The notes beneath the pieces are model-generated. The model saw nothing but the letters and a program-made list of their open reading frames with translations. It did not search any database and was not told where the DNA came from. Of a stretch of 64,000 nucleotides of DNA, positions 27,557 through 34,912 are shown piece after piece. The translations under genes were made by a program, and so were the position numbers. The stretch covers positions 1,178,001 to 1,242,000 of the forward strand of contig JBLXFH010000001.1 in assembly GCA_048262255.1 (NCBI GenBank), given 5' to 3'. The stretch is from JABMNT01 sp048262255. GTDB taxonomy: Bacteria; Pseudomonadota; Alphaproteobacteria; Rhodospirillales; Casp-alpha2. The first letter of the stretch is position 1, and each line of letters opens with the position of its first letter.

Positions 27557-28030
27557 TCAGAACTCAGGGGCAGCGCGTGAGCGTCGCCAGTCGAACCGCT
27601 CCACCAGAACCGGAAAGGTTTTGACTTCCATAACTTCCGGAAGCTTTTCAAGTTGATCGCGCAGTTTGTTCAAATGCCCTTGGGACTCGACCTCCACGTA
27701 GAGAATCATGTCTATGTCTCCGGAGATGGAGTAACAGGAAACGATTCCTTCAAACTCCACAATGTCGGGCAAAACGGCCGCACATTTTCCGGGACCCAGA
27801 TATATATTTAAAAAAGCTTTCACAGGATCTCTGAACGCGTTCATATCGACATGAACTGTATATTTTTGAATTATGCCTCTGTCTTTTAAATTTTTGATGC
27901 GAAGCTGAACAGCATTGCGCGACAAGCCAACCGATTTCGCAATCGCCTCGATTGCCTGGCTGCTGTCTTCAACCAGGCAATCTATTATCGCCTTGTCTAT
28001 GTCATCGAAAACAGGTTTTAGTCTGGGCAT
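27557..28030 (-). CDS. Lrp/AsnC-family transcriptional regulator
   Basis: 157 residues. N-terminal winged helix: DDIDKAIIDCLVEDSSQAIE, AIAKSVGLSRNAVQLRIKNL and KDRGIIQKYTVHVD. C-terminal RAM (ligand-sensing) domain: VKAFLNIYLGPGK, CYSISGDIDMILYVEVES and VMEVKTFPVLVERFDW. The family forms octamers that answer to amino acids. It is the last gene of a four-gene operon, 19 bp after an amino-acid permease gene, so it probably controls that operon in response to the transported or modified amino acid (inference). Confidence 0.92.
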   Translation of the reverse strand: MPRLKPVFDDIDKAIIDCLVEDSSQAIEAIAKSVGLSRNAVQLRIKNLKDRGIIQKYTVHVDMNAFRDPVKAFLNIYLGPGKCAAVLPDIVEFEGIVSCYSISGDIDMILYVEVESQGHLNKLRDQLEKLPEVMEVKTFPVLVERFDWRRSRAAPEF

Positions 28031-28049
28031 AGGGGACTCACTAAATGTG

Positions 28050-29312
28050 TCATGTCGAAGGAAGTTTTCTTAAGGGTTTAAAAAATACGTACGGCAAACA
28101 AAACAGCATGACCGCATAGAAAAGGCCATAGCCATAAATGGTGGCAAAAAAGAAACAAACGGCGACCGACAAGCTACCAATAATTCTTAAAAGCAGAGTG
28201 TTAGCCAGCCGAACGAACGCGGCCATGGTTATCATGTATAGGAGAAAAAAGTTCTGGCTGGCAAGTCTCAGCATTCCGTCCAGATCAATACTGCCAGATT
28301 GATACAGCCCAATTGATGCCGTCATTAGAACAGCCGCAAATAGTAAAGCATGACGGGGTATGCCGCTCTGAAGAAGAGCTAGTCGCGAGAACAAATTCCC
28401 TTCTCTGGACACATCAAAAATAAGACGGGATGCTGCCCAGATCGCCCCATTTAAATTTACCAGCGTCATCATAACGATGACTGTTGAAAGGACTAAATCG
28501 ATATTTGGAAATGCAGGAAATGCAGCCCTCATCACACCGTTCAAAGGAGCTAAAACCAGAATATCGCTGTCATAGGGAACGAAAGTTTGAACGGACAGCG
28601 CGATTCCAAAGTATAGGCCGAGGATCAGTATGAGTGAAAGAGCTGTAACAAGAGGCAAGTCGCGTTTCGGATTTTTGAATTCTTCGGTCATAAAGCTGAG
28701 CATTTCGAAGCCGGTAAACGCAAAGAAGGCGAGTCCCATACCGGACCATAATGACAAAAGAGACGGGTTTCCGACTGCTGTGTTGATGTTATCCAGATGT
28801 GTTTCAGGCAGATAAGCGACGCAAAACAAAGCCACAATCATCAAGGTTACGACCGTGTTCTGAACCGACAGGGCGACTTTTCCGCCTATGCCGTTGAGAA
28901 AATAGGGAATGGTCAGGAGGGCGACGGCCATCAGGCTAATATTCAGACGAGACGGCGTCATATTGAGGATATCTGTCAGATATCCGGCACCTGTAAGAGC
29001 AATCGCAGGAATTCCAAGGCTAAAAGCCCCGATCAGAACATAGGCACAGCCTGGACGCAGCCATGGCCAGGCTGCGCCTATGTAAGCGGTTACGCCCCCC
29101 GCACTCGGCCATTTGCGTCCGAGAACAACAAAGACAACAAGCAATGGGAGGATCAGCAGACCATCCATCAGCCAAACCCAAAGCGCCCAGCCCCCGCTTG
29201 CTTTATAGACCAGGCCAGGCAACGTTGCGACGCCGGCGCCGATGACAATGCTGAGCGCCATGATGACACCGGAAAACAGACCGATCCTTTTATTCAGATT
29301 CTGGTCACTCAT
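28050..29312 (-). CDS. APC-superfamily amino acid permease
   Basis: 420 residues with about 11-12 membrane helices. The first helix carries the APC substrate/ion-binding motif VIGAGVATLPGLVY; FFAFTGFEMLSFMTEEFKNP is the helix 6/loop signature of amino acid-polyamine transporters. Closest to the CadB/PotE/YjeH-like amino acid exporters or antiporters by length and pattern, but substrate is not readable. Its ATG overlaps the end of the Rieske gene by eight bases and it precedes the Lrp-type gene, so it likely moves the amino acid substrate or the product of the SznF-like enzyme. Confidence 0.9.
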   Translation of the reverse strand: MSDQNLNKRIGLFSGVIMALSIVIGAGVATLPGLVYKASGGWALWVWLMDGLLILPLLVVFVVLGRKWPSAGGVTAYIGAAWPWLRPGCAYVLIGAFSLGIPAIALTGAGYLTDILNMTPSRLNISLMAVALLTIPYFLNGIGGKVALSVQNTVVTLMIVALFCVAYLPETHLDNINTAVGNPSLLSLWSGMGLAFFAFTGFEMLSFMTEEFKNPKRDLPLVTALSLILILGLYFGIALSVQTFVPYDSDILVLAPLNGVMRAAFPAFPNIDLVLSTVIVMMTLVNLNGAIWAASRLIFDVSREGNLFSRLALLQSGIPRHALLFAAVLMTASIGLYQSGSIDLDGMLRLASQNFFLLYMITMAAFVRLANTLLLRIIGSLSVAVCFFFATIYGYGLFYAVMLFCLPYVFFKPLRKLPST

Positions 29313-29631
29313 TGGCTTTGATCCTTTTTTTCAGGAGTTCCACTTTCGTGTCTTCAGGCTGATCTTCCATGATCGCAGTGATCACTGTTTTCCGACGCAC
29401 AAAGGGTAGGGCATGCTTCTTTAAAAAATTAAGAGACATAATGGTTTCATGCCAAGGACATTTGAGGGACTTGCCTGTCCAGCAACCCAAATGCAACGGA
29501 CCTCCCCGATGTGGGCATCGATCCGTAGTGATATACGTTTCCTGATTTGCCTTCAGCAGAAAGTAGGGGCTGCGATTTTCTCCAACCAGGAAAAAATTAT
29601 GCGCATCGGTATTCAGTTTTATGTGAAGCAT
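29305..29631 (-). CDS. Rieske-type [2Fe-2S] ferredoxin-like protein
   Basis: 108 residues. The Rieske motif is complete: CPHRGGPLHLG with Cys39 and His41, and CPWHE with Cys58 and His61, the two-Cys two-His ligands of a [2Fe-2S] cluster. Size and the lack of a membrane helix fit a soluble Rieske ferredoxin or the small electron-transfer subunit of an oxygenase. It starts three bases after the SznF-like gene's stop codon and overlaps the permease start, so translation of the three is coupled. It is a plausible electron donor for the neighbouring diiron enzyme (inference). Confidence 0.9.
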   Translation of the reverse strand: MLHIKLNTDAHNFFLVGENRSPYFLLKANQETYITTDRCPHRGGPLHLGCWTGKSLKCPWHETIMSLNFLKKHALPFVRRKTVITAIMEDQPEDTKVELLKKRIKANE

Positions 29632-29634
29632 TTT

Positions 29635-30999
29635 TTAAGTCCCAATTGATTTCACCGCGTATGTGCAACTATCCGAAATCACTTCCGATCCATGCAAACG
29701 GAACTGTGGAATAACAATGCCCTCGCCGGCTTGCAGGGTGATTTCCTTTTCTGGGGTTGCGACCAGTTTGATAACACCATCAGTAACATAGAAAAGTTCA
29801 GACTCATCATGAACATGCGTCACGGATAGCTCACCTTTACGTTCGACAAACGACGCATCCGCCTTGATTCCGCCTTGCTGGAGAATTTCCCCGGCTCGTA
29901 TTGCGTGAGTACCGAGACTGTCTGACCAGGCCAGTTGTTCCATGAAATCCCGGTCAGCAATTTCCTGAAGAAGTCTGAATTCCTCAAACCCCGCAAGAAT
30001 CTGTGGCAACACCTCTGGTCCGCACTTTTCGACAATAGGGACGATTATTCGCTGAAACGCCATATCTCCGTGATGTTGATCAATGTGGACGTGCTCGTCA
30101 AAATAGGCCGTAAAAAATTCCGGGCCGAATATTTTGTGAAGCATTTTTGATGTGTTGCGGCAGGAGTTAACCAGCGATGTTTCCGTATAGTACAGCGCAC
30201 CCAGATATTTGAAAAAATGCTCATGATTGGCGCAGATGAAATGAAAATAATTGATCAGGGCGATGGATGAAGACAGATAGAACTGCCAATAGGTGTGCAG
30301 GTTTACACTCAGACCGGCACTTCTCAGCGTGTCTTCATACAGGGTCGAATGTTTGGTGTCGTGAACGCCATATCCGTATTCGTCGATCAGAATGGTGAAC
30401 AGGTTGGATTGCGCCTCTCCATAGTTCCCAGGCATGTTTCTGGCCATAGCGCTTGCTTCAGTCAGATAATCACCGGCGAGCTGTATGAGAAAAAACCTTG
30501 CTGCGGCTTCAGGATCGTTCGAATTCAGAATGGCATCCATAAGCGTGCTGTTATTCTTTTCCGAATTGAATTCACTTTCACAATAGGCTTTGAATGTTTC
30601 AAGAGTCCATGATCCTCCGACTTCAACTTCCTGTCGAAGAAAACCAAAAACATGATCTTCAAGGGTGTGGCGAATGGCAAACCCATTACGCCGCATTTCC
30701 GGATTATAGAACAGATTGAAGTCGGCCTTTGAAGAGGCGTTTTGCCGATCCGGCAAGAAAACCAGATCCTGTTCATAAATATTGAGCAGTAGCCTATTGG
30801 CTGTGAGGTTGCTTGCGGACAGCGCCTGCTCTTCGGACAAAGGGGTCGCAAAATCAAAAAGGTGAAGATCCTGCGGTCGAACAGGTCGACGAAACGCATT
30901 GTTGTCGATGAGCCAGTGGTCGACGTCGGCAAAGAGTGGACTCGATGCGTATTGCGCCAAAGATGAAAGACTTCCCGTTGTATTCAGCTTTCCGTACAT
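29635..30999 (-). CDS. SznF-like diiron (haem-oxygenase-like) plus cupin enzyme, candidate N-N bond-forming oxygenase
   Basis: 454 residues from ATG at 30999, with GGAGGAAA upstream. The central domain is a haem-oxygenase-like diiron oxidase; the C-terminal ~75 residues are a cupin. Candidate diiron ligands are E181, E207, H217, E273, H303, D307 and H310; cupin ligands H395, H397 and H436. As I recall the ligands of the streptozotocin enzyme SznF (E189, E215, H225, E281, H311, D315, H318; H407, H409, H448), all seven diiron positions fall at a constant offset of 8 and all three cupin histidines at 12. SznF hydroxylates N-methyl-arginine and rearranges it to an N-nitrosourea. Substrate here is unknown. 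First gene of an operon with Rieske, permease and Lrp genes. Confidence 0.87.
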   Translation of the reverse strand: MYGKLNTTGSLSSLAQYASSPLFADVDHWLIDNNAFRRPVRPQDLHLFDFATPLSEEQALSASNLTANRLLLNIYEQDLVFLPDRQNASSKADFNLFYNPEMRRNGFAIRHTLEDHVFGFLRQEVEVGGSWTLETFKAYCESEFNSEKNNSTLMDAILNSNDPEAAARFFLIQLAGDYLTEASAMARNMPGNYGEAQSNLFTILIDEYGYGVHDTKHSTLYEDTLRSAGLSVNLHTYWQFYLSSSIALINYFHFICANHEHFFKYLGALYYTETSLVNSCRNTSKMLHKIFGPEFFTAYFDEHVHIDQHHGDMAFQRIIVPIVEKCGPEVLPQILAGFEEFRLLQEIADRDFMEQLAWSDSLGTHAIRAGEILQQGGIKADASFVERKGELSVTHVHDESELFYVTDGVIKLVATPEKEITLQAGEGIVIPQFRLHGSEVISDSCTYAVKSIGT

Positions 31000-31212
31000 A
31001 ATACTTTCCTCCGTTTGGTTAAGGAAAGCTGACAATAAGCGTAAACATAACAACACTTAATGGTAAATACGAACGACAGACAATACAAATTGACAGCCAA
31101 AATGTTAACTGCTAATGCTTATTAAAGACGAAGTAGGAAACAAAATAACAAGCATGGTTGCAGTCGCTGCCTGAACATTACGTAACGTCAATACAATATA
31201 AAGGAGTTTCAC

Positions 31213-31593
31213 ATGCGCGTGACAAATCATATAGATGAGTTGCTGGGGAAACGATTACGGCAGGCAAGGCTTTTCGCCAATCTTACACAGGAAGGCCTTG
31301 CGAACAGGGTGGAGATCAGTTTTCAGCAAATACAGAAATATGAAAACGGAACAAATAGGATAAGCGCATCTCGAATAGTCGCAATCGCCAGGGCGCTCGA
31401 CTGTGATATCTCCTATTTCTATAACAATCTTCCCGATAGCACTTCCCCGGTTAACCCTCTTCATGAAGGGAAAGAGTTTCATGATCGTACTTTACGTACC
31501 GCCAGAATTTTCGAAGCTATTCCTGAAGGTGAGGTAAAAACCCAAATTTACGCGCTAATAAAATCCTACGCAAAAGAAACAGTGCAACCATGA
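31213..31593 (+). CDS. XRE-family HTH transcriptional regulator
   Basis: 126 residues. Cro/C1-type helix-turn-helix: LGKRLRQARLFANLTQEGLA, NRVEISFQQIQKYENGTNRI, SASRIVAIARALDCDISYFY, followed by a short helical C-terminus. This form is common in alphaproteobacterial chromosomes and phages. Start ATG with AAGGAG ten bases upstream. It is divergent from the SznF-like operon; the 213-bp AT-rich spacer is the obvious place for both promoters, and it may regulate that operon. Confidence 0.9.
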   Translation: MRVTNHIDELLGKRLRQARLFANLTQEGLANRVEISFQQIQKYENGTNRISASRIVAIARALDCDISYFYNNLPDSTSPVNPLHEGKEFHDRTLRTARIFEAIPEGEVKTQIYALIKSYAKETVQP

Positions 31594-31637
31594 GTCGACC
31601 GAGAGCGGAAGACAGATTGCTGATTTGATAGCAGTAG

Positions 31638-31662
31638 CGGAAAAATCAATTCGATTTTTCCG
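31638..31662 (+). terminator. Hairpin after the XRE gene, possible terminator
   Basis: CGGAAAAATC and GATTTTTCCG form a perfect 10-bp stem around a 5-nt loop, 44 bp after the stop codon. The stem is AT-rich and is followed by A residues, not T, so termination is uncertain on this strand. Confidence 0.4.
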
Positions 31663-31786
31663 AAAAAAGCGACATTCCATCGAGCACCCAAAGCCATCGG
31701 ACAATTGCCTCGGGTATTTTACTTAGGTACGACGGAGGAATGGCTTGACGTAGGACTTCCGATGCAGACGTTCCCGAAAAGGATGC

Positions 31787-31815
31787 CACAAGTGCAAATC
31801 TTGTCGGGTGCGCCA
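31787..31815 (+). repeat. tRNA-Arg 3'-end repeat, copy 3 (short)
   Basis: 29 bases matching the tRNA from the T arm to CCA with two differences in the T loop (TGCAAAT instead of TTCGAAT); the final 16 bases CTTGTCGGGTGCGCCA are identical. Same orientation as copies 1 and 2. Likely right boundary of the accessory region. Confidence 0.7.
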
Positions 31816-32043
31816 TTTCACAACGAACAGCAATATACCCATTTTATATGGGCCTCCTGTGAAGTGCTGAAACCACCGGCCCGGTTGGTGGCCTAATCAA
31901 AAATTAAGGTTTTCCGGCGACTATTCAGCTTCTTCCCGGGTCGTTGGCGGTGCTTTTGTTCTTTCGCTGTGGCCGGGTATCGAAGGCACGGGTTCCTGTT
32001 TGGGCAGGGCACGTAGGCCTGTCATCAAATGGGGCGCATCAAA

Positions 32044-32913
32044 ATGAGTGATATCGACTTTGTCGTCTTTTGTTGCACGGACCCCAACCTGGATGATTTG
32101 GAAACCGAGCAGACTGACGTGGTCAACGCCTATCTGATCACGACTATGTGGAAGTCGATCAAGAAACACCAGCCCAACGCGCGCCTGACCGTACTTACCA
32201 ACAAAGTCGAGACTTTTGCTGCACTTTCCGGCGTTACTATCAAGCCGCTCGACATCAATTTCAGCCATCTCATGTATGAGCGGACCCGGGCGTATCTGGC
32301 GTTCATGCAGCGCGCGCCCAAGGATTCGCTGGTTTGTTTCATTGATTCCGATTGCCTGATCATCAATCCTCTGGATGAATTGCTGAAAACACCCTTTGAT
32401 CTGGCTTTGACCTGCACAAAAAAAAGTCTCGGTGATGCAGCGCAGCCGCCGCTGGATGAACTGGGCATGAGCGTGCAGGGCAACGTCTCGCCGATCAATG
32501 GCGGGGTCATTTTTTCCCGCCCGACCGCCGCCGCTCTGGCGCTCTGGCAACGCATCCTCGACGCCTATGACCAACTGGCCGAAATGGGAGAGGCCTTTTA
32601 CGAGGGCCGGGCGCATTTGCGGATTCCCATGGATAACGTGCCGCCGGAAGACCAGACCCTGAAGCGCTGGGGTGGCGATCAGTTCGCTCTTATGGTGGTG
32701 TTTGGCCCGTTGCTGGTGGCGGGATATCCCGATGCGGTAGAGATTGATGCGGCGAAGGTCTTGTTTCTCGATCGTGCGACCTACAATTATTCCCCGCATG
32801 TGGAAAACCAGAAAATCTCCATCGGCAACAAGGAGGCAAAAATCATCCATATGAAAGGCTCCAATCGCAAACCGGCCATTCCGGCCATCGCCCGCTATTT
32901 CGGAATCGCCTGA
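32044..32913 (+). CDS. Glycosyltransferase-like protein (GT-A fold)
   Basis: 289 residues from ATG at 32044 (GGGGCG upstream); an ATG at 32029 would add five. Rossmann-like start (DIDFVVFCCTDPN), then a DxD-type metal-binding motif in FIDSDCLIINPLDEL and a late GGDQFAL segment, as in GT8-like or capsule-type transferases. Probably adds a sugar to a surface glycan. Stop and the next gene's ATG are adjacent (TGAATG), so translation is coupled to the pyruvyltransferase gene. A 370-codon antisense frame over this gene is a shadow. Confidence 0.78.
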   Translation: MSDIDFVVFCCTDPNLDDLETEQTDVVNAYLITTMWKSIKKHQPNARLTVLTNKVETFAALSGVTIKPLDINFSHLMYERTRAYLAFMQRAPKDSLVCFIDSDCLIINPLDELLKTPFDLALTCTKKSLGDAAQPPLDELGMSVQGNVSPINGGVIFSRPTAAALALWQRILDAYDQLAEMGEAFYEGRAHLRIPMDNVPPEDQTLKRWGGDQFALMVVFGPLLVAGYPDAVEIDAAKVLFLDRATYNYSPHVENQKISIGNKEAKIIHMKGSNRKPAIPAIARYFGIA

Positions 32914-33903
32914 ATGACGTATTCGATCCTGACGCCTTATCTGGTTCCTCCCGGCAAGGCCAAGGCGGTCAATGCCGGGGATGGGTTTATCTATGATTCG
33001 GTGCAGAAACTGGTTGGCACGCCGGCTCGCCATCTGTTTTCATCCTGGGCGCCACTCAGCGACAGCGATATCGAGAAAATCAACGCAACGTCGATGCTGG
33101 TGGTCGCCGGCGCCAATACCCTGAAAGATGACTTCACGATTTGCCCGGGCTTCGATCTTGATGTGCTCGACAAACTCACGGTTCCGGTCGCACTTTGTGG
33201 TCTTGGCCATTACGGGGTTGCAGCGGCAACGCAAGGCCTATCGGCAAAATCCATTCAGCTGTTGGACGCCTTCCTTGAGCGGTTTCCACAAATATCCGTG
33301 CGCTGCGATGAATCACTTCGCTACCTGGTCAGCTCAGCCCCGCATCTCGAGCCTTATGTGCAGATGACCTCCTGTCCGGTCGTTTTCCCACTGGAAGGGC
33401 AATTTGACCAATTCGAGAAAAAGGACGTGTTTGAGCAGGTGGTCGTGACCCTCACCGATCGTGCCCAAATCCAGCAGCAATTGCCGGTTCTGCCCGCTGT
33501 GCCGAAGTTTTTTAAGGCCAAGCGCTATGTGCTGGCATTGCATCAAGATTATGGCCATCAGGATTTGTGGGCGTTCGCAGAAAAACTCGGTTATTCGGTG
33601 TTCAGGTCCCCTGATTATCAGGCCTATATCGATCTCTATAAACAAACGGATCTGCATTTCGGAAATCGCCTGCACGCCCATTTGAAATGCCTGTCATTGG
33701 GCCGCCCATCATTTCTGCTGCCCTTCGATTTGCGCCAGACCTATTTTGCCCAAAGCCTGGATTTCCCGCTTATCGACAAACTCCCCAGCCCGGAGATCGA
33801 GGAGTGGAACTTTGCTGCGCCTCAGGCCCGGATTGATGCCGCACGCAAAACCATGGACGGGTTCATGGCGGAGGTGACGTCGGTTTTGGATGGGAATGGC
33901 TAA
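32914..33903 (+). CDS. Polysaccharide pyruvyltransferase family protein
   Basis: 329 residues. Family members transfer pyruvate from phosphoenolpyruvate to sugars as a ketal. Visible features are NAGDGFIYDSVQKLVG near the N-terminus (matching the G-D-x-x motif), VAGANTL, a central CGLGHYG segment and the C-terminal FGNRLHAHLKCLSLGRPSFL, the family's most conserved block. It directly follows the glycosyltransferase gene and precedes galE with AAGGAGG between, so the three act on one surface glycan. Sugar acceptor is unknown. Confidence 0.85.
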   Translation: MTYSILTPYLVPPGKAKAVNAGDGFIYDSVQKLVGTPARHLFSSWAPLSDSDIEKINATSMLVVAGANTLKDDFTICPGFDLDVLDKLTVPVALCGLGHYGVAAATQGLSAKSIQLLDAFLERFPQISVRCDESLRYLVSSAPHLEPYVQMTSCPVVFPLEGQFDQFEKKDVFEQVVVTLTDRAQIQQQLPVLPAVPKFFKAKRYVLALHQDYGHQDLWAFAEKLGYSVFRSPDYQAYIDLYKQTDLHFGNRLHAHLKCLSLGRPSFLLPFDLRQTYFAQSLDFPLIDKLPSPEIEEWNFAAPQARIDAARKTMDGFMAEVTSVLDGNG

Positions 33904-33912
33904 GGAGGCAGC

Positions 33913-34890
33913 ATGGCAAAGATTTTGGTGACGGGCGGTGCCGGTTATATTGGAAGTCATTGCTGCAAGGCGCTGGCGGAAGCCGGACATGAACCCATTG
34001 TGTTTGATGATCTGTCAACCGGCCATCCGGATTTTGTACGTTGGGGGCCTCTGGTTGAGGCCGATATCCGAAGTTTGTCGGCGCTTGAAGAAGCTATGGA
34101 AGTGCATCGCCCTGATGCCGTTATGCACTTTGCTTCATTGATTTCAGTGGGTGAATCGGTCGCTCATCCAGAGCTTTATTATGACGTGAACGGGGGCGGT
34201 ACCCTGACTCTTTTGAAGGCGATGCAGGCCAGTAAAATCAAGACGTTGGTGTTTTCTTCAACGGCGGCGGTTTACGGAGAATCCTCGGCGGCAACGATAA
34301 GTGAGGAGGCACCCTTGCTGCCAGCCAGTCCTTACGGGAACAGCAAGCTTCTTTGCGAAAAAATGGTTGAAGATTTTGAGAAGGCGCATGGCTTGCAGGC
34401 CATGCGGTTGCGCTATTTCAACGCAGCAGGCGCTGATACCGATGGTATGATTGGCGAACATCACGAACCGGAAACCCACCTGATCCCACTGGTTTTGGAT
34501 GTGGCCCTCGGGCGACGTGACAGCATCCGCATCTTCGGCACAGATTATCCAACAGCCGACGGCACAGCGCTACGCGATTATATTCATGTAAGCGACCTGG
34601 CGGCGGGCCATGTAAAGGCGCTGGAGTTTTTACTGGATGGCGGCGTTGGCGGTGCTCTCAATCTGGGGACGGGTAAAGGCGCGTCGGTACGACAGGTCAT
34701 CGATACCGTCTTTCAGGTGACAGGTAGACCGATCCTTATCGAGGAAGCACCGCGCCGCGTTGGCGACAATGCTGTGCTGGTCGCCAATCCGGTTCGGGTT
34801 CTAGAAATGCTGGGTTGGAAAACAGGAAAAAGTGATCTGGAGACGATCATCGCTGATGCCTGGCGCTGGCATCAAAAGCGGTTTGGTTGA
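33913..34890 (+). CDS. galE: UDP-glucose 4-epimerase
   Basis: Interconverts UDP-glucose and UDP-galactose (or the N-acetyl forms). Extended short-chain dehydrogenase fold: NAD-binding TGGAGYIGS (7-15), SSTAAVYGE (115-123) and catalytic Tyr141/Lys145 in YGNSK; C-terminal RDYIHVSDLA and NLGTGKGASV are typical of GalE. 325 residues is normal. AAGGAGG lies 6 nt before the ATG. It supplies nucleotide sugar to the surrounding glycan operon; its 3' end is close to the TPR-methyltransferase start. Confidence 0.94.
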   Translation: MAKILVTGGAGYIGSHCCKALAEAGHEPIVFDDLSTGHPDFVRWGPLVEADIRSLSALEEAMEVHRPDAVMHFASLISVGESVAHPELYYDVNGGGTLTLLKAMQASKIKTLVFSSTAAVYGESSAATISEEAPLLPASPYGNSKLLCEKMVEDFEKAHGLQAMRLRYFNAAGADTDGMIGEHHEPETHLIPLVLDVALGRRDSIRIFGTDYPTADGTALRDYIHVSDLAAGHVKALEFLLDGGVGGALNLGTGKGASVRQVIDTVFQVTGRPILIEEAPRRVGDNAVLVANPVRVLEMLGWKTGKSDLETIIADAWRWHQKRFG

Positions 34891-34912
34891 GCAGGTTTAC
34901 AGGGAAAGAATA

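Larger units (their letters stand above)
31594..32043. other. Gene-free stretch at the right end of the accessory region
   Basis: 450 bp without a credible gene. Holds an inverted repeat (31638-31662) and the short tRNA-Arg 3' copy (31787-31815). AGCACCC at 31683-31689 resembles the tRNA 5' end and could be the other half of an interrupted remnant, but that is speculative. Frames here lack start signals or recognisable products. Confidence 0.6.

Noticed and set aside
11971..31815. Integrase or conjugation gene in the accessory region
   Set aside because: Looked for tyrosine or serine recombinase and relaxase motifs; none found, so mobility is inferred from repeats only.
31705..31896. 63-codon frame running across the short tRNA-Arg repeat
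   Set aside because: Includes the tRNA fragment in its coding sequence, no ribosome binding site, no homologous pattern.
31921..33033. 370-codon minus-strand frame over the glycosyltransferase gene
   Set aside because: Composition is Arg/Gln/His-rich as usual for antisense frames, and the plus-strand gene is coupled to the pyruvyltransferase gene.
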